Source: Tetracentron sinense (Eukaryota > Streptophyta > Magnoliopsida > Trochodendrales > Trochodendraceae). From it: DNA of 64,000 bases. The translations under genes were made by a program, and so were the position numbers. Of the stretch, positions 59,642 through 64,000 are shown in pieces. The notes beneath the pieces were generated by a model that worked only from the letters and a program-made list of their open reading frames with translations, had not been told where the DNA came from and did not search any database. The stretch is taken from assembly GCA_015143295.1 (NCBI GenBank), contig CM026554.1:55736627-55800626 (forward strand), given 5' to 3'. How positions within the stretch are numbered: position 1 is the first letter of the stretch; every line of letters starts with the position of its first letter.

Positions 59642-62600
59642 ATGAACTTTTCGGGCATGGCTGTGAGATTGAAGCCTCTGATCTCAGTTTCAGTCTCTCC
59701 TTCTTATTCTTCCCAACCTTTGGTCTCGTTTTCGAAGAAACTTCAATTTCGAATCTCTGCAACAAAAATAGCGACGATGGAAGCTTTTTCTCCCAAAATC
59801 ATCGATTCGCACTTGCATGTCTGGGCATCGCCCGAAGAGGTAACTAAGGCAAAGGAATTGCAAAGAAAACGCTAGTTTCATTCGATAGCCTTTTGTCTTT
59901 AACCCGATTTGTTCGTCACTCGATTTTTCCTTTTCATAGGCTGCAGATAAATACCCTTATTTTCCTGGCCAAGAACCTACACTGCCCGGAAATGTCGATT
60001 TCTTGCTCAAGGTACGCTTGTTTGTTATCAGCATTATTTTTTAGCTTAGCTTGGGATATAACCCAGTTTATTTTCTGAATTCTATTGAAAAGAAAGGTAT
60101 CTTAGAAATTAGGGTTTATCAATATGTATTAACGATTGTTTTGGGCTTTGGTCCTTTGTCCGAATTTTGATCATCTTAGAGCTAAAATTTGATTTAGAGT
60201 AAGCTTGAATGAAGGAAAACAGATGTTATCTTCGAATATAATTGATGTATGTTTGGGATGAGCAAACATTCCTAATAGTGGCATTACTTATAAATATGAT
60301 GATATGTGTTGTATTATGGAAATGTAAGAATTTTGGTAGGGTTGTGTGAAAAGTAGTAAGTCTGTGTGCCACTGTTCAAGTTTAACTGTATTCGCTTTGG
60401 ATGGTATCGGTATGTGCATTCGTGGGGAAGCAATGCTTGCCCCATTGGTTGTGTGTGTAGTACATCACAATTATAATCCGGGATCAAGTCCTGAGAGGGT
60501 GTGACGGTGGAAACATCCACCCATTTCACTAACCTGGAATAGATACTAACCATACTAATTGGTGTTGCGGCCTAACCATATGTCTTGAACCAAAAAAAAG
60601 TATGTCAACTCGTGAATTCATATTCTTTAGGGTGGAATACTTGTAAACATGTAAATATGCTTAAGGATAGTGTATACATAGACTAATATTGTACAATCAG
60701 TGCCACATATTGAAAGTTAGTTTTGCATAGATGTCCATGGTTGACACCACCACTCTAAAATCAAACTGCCTACATTCTCGATATACATGTCGGCGGCCGT
60801 ATAGTCGGTTGGTAGTGTACTTGTAAATAACTAAATTTTTCATGCATCATCAAATTGACTTAAAATGTAGTACGAAAGGGTCAGTTGGTTGCAGATGGTT
60901 CTTTAGTCTGATTCTACAGAGAAAATGAACAATGAAACTGGAGCACCCACTATTTGGCAGGCCAATTTTTTTAGGAAAATACGGCAGCTTCTGGTGAGCA
61001 CATTGCTTCTTTACTGAATATGGTAGATCAGGATGAACTATAGAGTTTAGTACTGCATAAAAATGTGGCGGGATGTTGGCAAATTGGCTAGAATTTGATC
61101 TTGAATGTCATAATATTGATTATATAGCGGAATAAAAGTTCATAATTTCTTCTTATAATTTCTTTTGTCCTGATGTGACCTAATTAGATCCTAATAGTTT
61201 TCTGCTGGCATATAAAGGTAAGAGTATGTGTATCTTACCTTATACTGAAGAATTCCCGGGAAAATTGTATAATTCTTGTGCAAACTGATGATGTGATTCG
61301 TTTGTTATCATTATCAATCTATTTCTTTTTTCTCTTCTTTTCCAGTGTATGGAAGAAGCAGGAGTAGATGGTGCTCTGATTGTGCAACCTATTAATCATA
61401 AATTTGACCATTCTCTAGTGACAAGGTCAGTTAAAATCGCATTATTTAACATGGCCCACTGACTGGAGAATTCATCAATGGTCCTCCTCATGGATGACTT
61501 TGCCTCAAAGTTATACTGAACCAACAATCTTTCCATTGATTAGAGTTGAAAAGCTCCCTCCCTCCCTCCTGCTTTTGGTTCAAGTTCTTCACTTTACCAT
61601 CTAACTATAGAGGCATTGCCTTATGCAAACTTTGTGATTGAATAGTGTCTTGAAGGGGTACCCATCCAAATTCGTAGGCTGTTGCCTTGCGAATCCAGCA
61701 GAAGATGGAAGCGGGCTTAAGCAGCTTGAGCATCTTGTTTTAAAGGTCAATGGGAGAACTTGACACTATCAGATAACAAGTATATTCATCTTTGAAATCT
61801 CATTTTGATACTTGGAATCTTCTTTCATGCTAGGATGGGTATCGTGCTGTTCGCTTCAACCCATATTTGTGGCCATCTGGACAGCGGGTAATTATTCTCT
61901 TTTAAACAGAATTCAACTACTGGGTATCCTGAGTCTGTTTTTCCTCATTGGTTACTTGTTCAAAGCAAATATTCAAAATGCTGTATAGATTTACAAGTCT
62001 CTGTGCAGCATTGAGTCCTTTTTGCTTGAAAATTGACAGGAAATTGTAGCATCAATATTAGCTTGTCTAATGAGGAAGACTTGCAGGAGCTAGGATGCTA
62101 CCTTCTCTCTATACCCATATACGTGGCATTGATGCAGGGTGATCAGGACCAAAAATGTTCCCATCTAGGACATCTCCTAGGTGGTAATCCGCCCAATGAG
62201 GGGAAAGAAATTATAAATTGGATCTGCAGTTATGGCTTTCAGATCTTGGTGGGTTACACCACCAGATGATCTCAATCTTCTTAAAGATGTTGGGGGGTGT
62301 ACAGATTGGATCTCTCTATGAATGGAAAAGATGTGTGACATCCTGTCCTTCCATACAGGTGCAATTATTTATCTTGTTTCATGGTCTATGCACAGATGAC
62401 AAATGAAATTGGGAAGGCAATGTTCTCTAAAGCAGGAGAACTTGGAGTACCAGTAGGTTTCATGTGTATGAAGGTATTTTGGCAAATCCATTTTCCTTAT
62501 CAGTCGGCTCCCTTTTTATTTTGATTAGTTCATATCATTCAGTTATAACAAGGTCACTGGTTTGCTCTATTCAGTTATATTGTTAGTACATATTCTTCTT

Positions 62601-63693
62601 ACTCTCACTGACTTTATAGCTTAGAGGAATTCAACAAATACCTATATTATCAGATTTAGATGCCACAGTACAACTATTACATATTCAGAAGATGGAAATT
62701 TCAGGGTCTCGATCTGCATACTTCAGAAATCGAAGAACTCTGCACAAATTTTCCTTCAACGGTTGTACTACTTGATCATTTGGCTTTTTGCAAACCACCC
62801 ATGTGAGCTCCCATGTTATGTTTAGATTTTGTTTCTAGGAAGGTTTCATTCTTTAGTTATCAGGGACCAAAAACAGATTTGCTATTGTGATGCACACTAC
62901 CTTACAGAATCGATGAGGAAAATGAGGTTTTCTCTGCACTCCTAAAGCTGTCCCGGTTTCCACAGGTAAGAATGTACTGGTCTGTTTTTTATACTATCCT
63001 ACAGCTTCAAATCTATCTGTAGCGTAATCCCACAACACTTAACCGTCATAGGAGCCAGGAAGTTGAGGAATTCTACTTCTTATTGAACCATTTGTCATAA
63101 TATGAGCCAATTAACCTTGGATTGTTGTAGTCAGTTTGTTATCCAATCCTTGTTGATCAAGGGTTTTGAAGCCAGGTGTGCTGGTATTCCCCGAGAAGCC
63201 CGTACCAACTGAGCAAGCACCAGTTCTGGTTAGCAGGGGTGCCTGTGATCGAACCCATGTGCGCAACTTTTGTTTTTTTTTGTTTTTGGTTCAAAGTGTG
63301 GAATGGTTTTCTATTTGAACAGATTTATGTGAAATTTAGCGCCTTGTTCCGAATTTCAAGAAAGCCATATCCCTACAAGGATACAGCAAGCCTTCTTTCG
63401 CAGGTCATCTCCAGCTATGGTGCTAATCGTGTCATGTGGGGAAGGTAATTTACTATTCTTTAGTTGGATTTGTTACCTACCAGGGAAATGAACTGATAAT
63501 TTGCACTTCAACTTTTTCATTGATGTTCTGTTGCAGTGATTTCCCATATGTTGTTGCTGAATGTGGATATAAAGAAGCAAAAGAAGCAGTTCCTCTTATT
63601 GCTAGACAGGCAGCCTTATCATCTTCTGAGTTAGAGTGGATAATGGGGAGAACTGTGATGCAACTCTTCCCAGATTTATGGATTTCTTCATAA
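59642..63693 (+). CDS. Amidohydrolase-2 family metal-dependent hydrolase
   Basis: Ten exons: 59642-59839, 59940-60011, 61346-61425, 61646-61745, 61834-61887, 62396-62473, 62705-62802, 62908-62965, 63323-63444 and 63537-63693. The join is 1017 nt, 338 residues. It shows the TIM-barrel amidohydrolase-2 pattern: metal-binding IIDSHLHVW (H57, H59), GYRAVRFNPYLWPSG, VVLLDHLAFCKPP and the late WGSDFPYV with the catalytic-type D288. Relatives include 2-pyrone-4,6-dicarboxylate lactonase-like enzymes; the plant substrate is not known to me. Residues 1-45 are Ser/basic and look like a plastid or mitochondrial targeting peptide. In-frame ATGs at 59657 and 59777 (MEAFSPKIIDSH) could give shorter forms, the latter without the peptide. 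It is the last gene in the window and reads away from the TPD1-like gene. Confidence 0.92.
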
Positions 63694-64000
63694 CAATATC
63701 ATCGACATCAACTGTAAAAGGTGTTGTTCACAATGAGTGTTTGTCTAGAAGATGGATAGAACGCTTTGAAGGAAACCAAAAAATAATAAAAATCTTGGTC
63801 ATTCGTGAAAAGTCATTTACAGTGAGGGATACATTGGTTCTTTCCTTATTTTCCCCATATAAAGGGAACCAACCATGCTTATTTATTTGAAGTTAGAAGT
63901 GTTTTCTCCCTCAAGCATCTACATGATGTCCTGTGCAAGGGTCCATGAAACAATGTACCTAAGATGGGGAAGTTCATAAAACAGAAATAAACTCTTAAGA
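63694..64000 (+). other. 3' flank of the amidohydrolase gene
   Basis: AT-rich sequence after the stop, probably 3' UTR, with AATAAA-like words near 63784 and 63986. The open frame 63636-63890 overlaps the last exon in another frame and is not a gene. Confidence 0.5.

Noticed and set aside
60340-60600. Possible SINE in amidohydrolase intron 2
   Set aside because: It has a B-box-like GGATCAAGTCC and a short A-tract at the end, but no A box or flanking duplication that I can see. Left unassigned.
62033-62406. Possible extra exon in amidohydrolase intron 5
   Set aside because: The frame is open for about 70 codons, but exons 5 and 6 join directly in frame with the family sequence (WPSGQR then MTNEIGKAMF), so no exon is missing.
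63165-63275. Antisense tRNA-like or SINE fragment in amidohydrolase intron 8
   Set aside because: The phrase GATCGAACCC resembles an inverted B box, but the rest does not fold as a tRNA by eye and borders are not visible.

Overview
This is nuclear DNA of a flowering plant, most likely a eudicot. The genes have many GT-AG introns, their products are plant families (HVA22, plastid glucose-6-phosphate dehydrogenase, TCP factor, thylakoid-type cyclophilin, TPD1-like), and the AT-rich spacers are full of small transposons. I cannot name the species.

Genes, left to right: a possible 3' tail of an unknown gene (1-155); an ABA/[10 protein letters not shown] HVA22 gene (2233-3508, +); a DUF4408 small membrane protein (10997-11554, +); plastid G6PDH (15257-28743, +, ten exons, introns 1 and 4 swollen by LINE and retroelement debris); a TCP20-like class I TCP factor (44354-45235, +, one exon); a chloroplast cyclophilin of the CYP20-2/PnsL5 type (48369-54181, -, seven exons); a TPD1-like secreted cysteine-rich protein (56647-57213, +, two exons); and an amidohydrolase-2 family metalloenzyme (59642-63693, +, ten exons). 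All spliced models were built by hand from splice sites. Each keeps one open frame to its stop, and each total length divides by three.

The rest, roughly half the window, is mainly transposon sediment. At least eight foldback elements have clean 9-bp target duplications of Mutator type. There are three or four hAT-type elements with about 8-bp duplications, one CACTA element with a 3-bp duplication, several Tourist/PIF-like MITEs, two 410-bp Helitron-like elements in opposite orientation, two L1-type LINE fragments, SINE-like pieces and a few LTR-element fossils. A CACGTGT-containing module recurs in several of these families, including the Helitrons.

Functional links: G6PDH makes plastid NADPH and carries the cysteine pair used for thioredoxin control. 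The cyclophilin belongs to the group that joins the chloroplast NDH complex. Orthologues of these two genes are neighbours in Arabidopsis (from memory, At5g13110 and At5g13120), so their linkage here looks like retained ancestral order, opened up by transposons and an intervening TCP gene.
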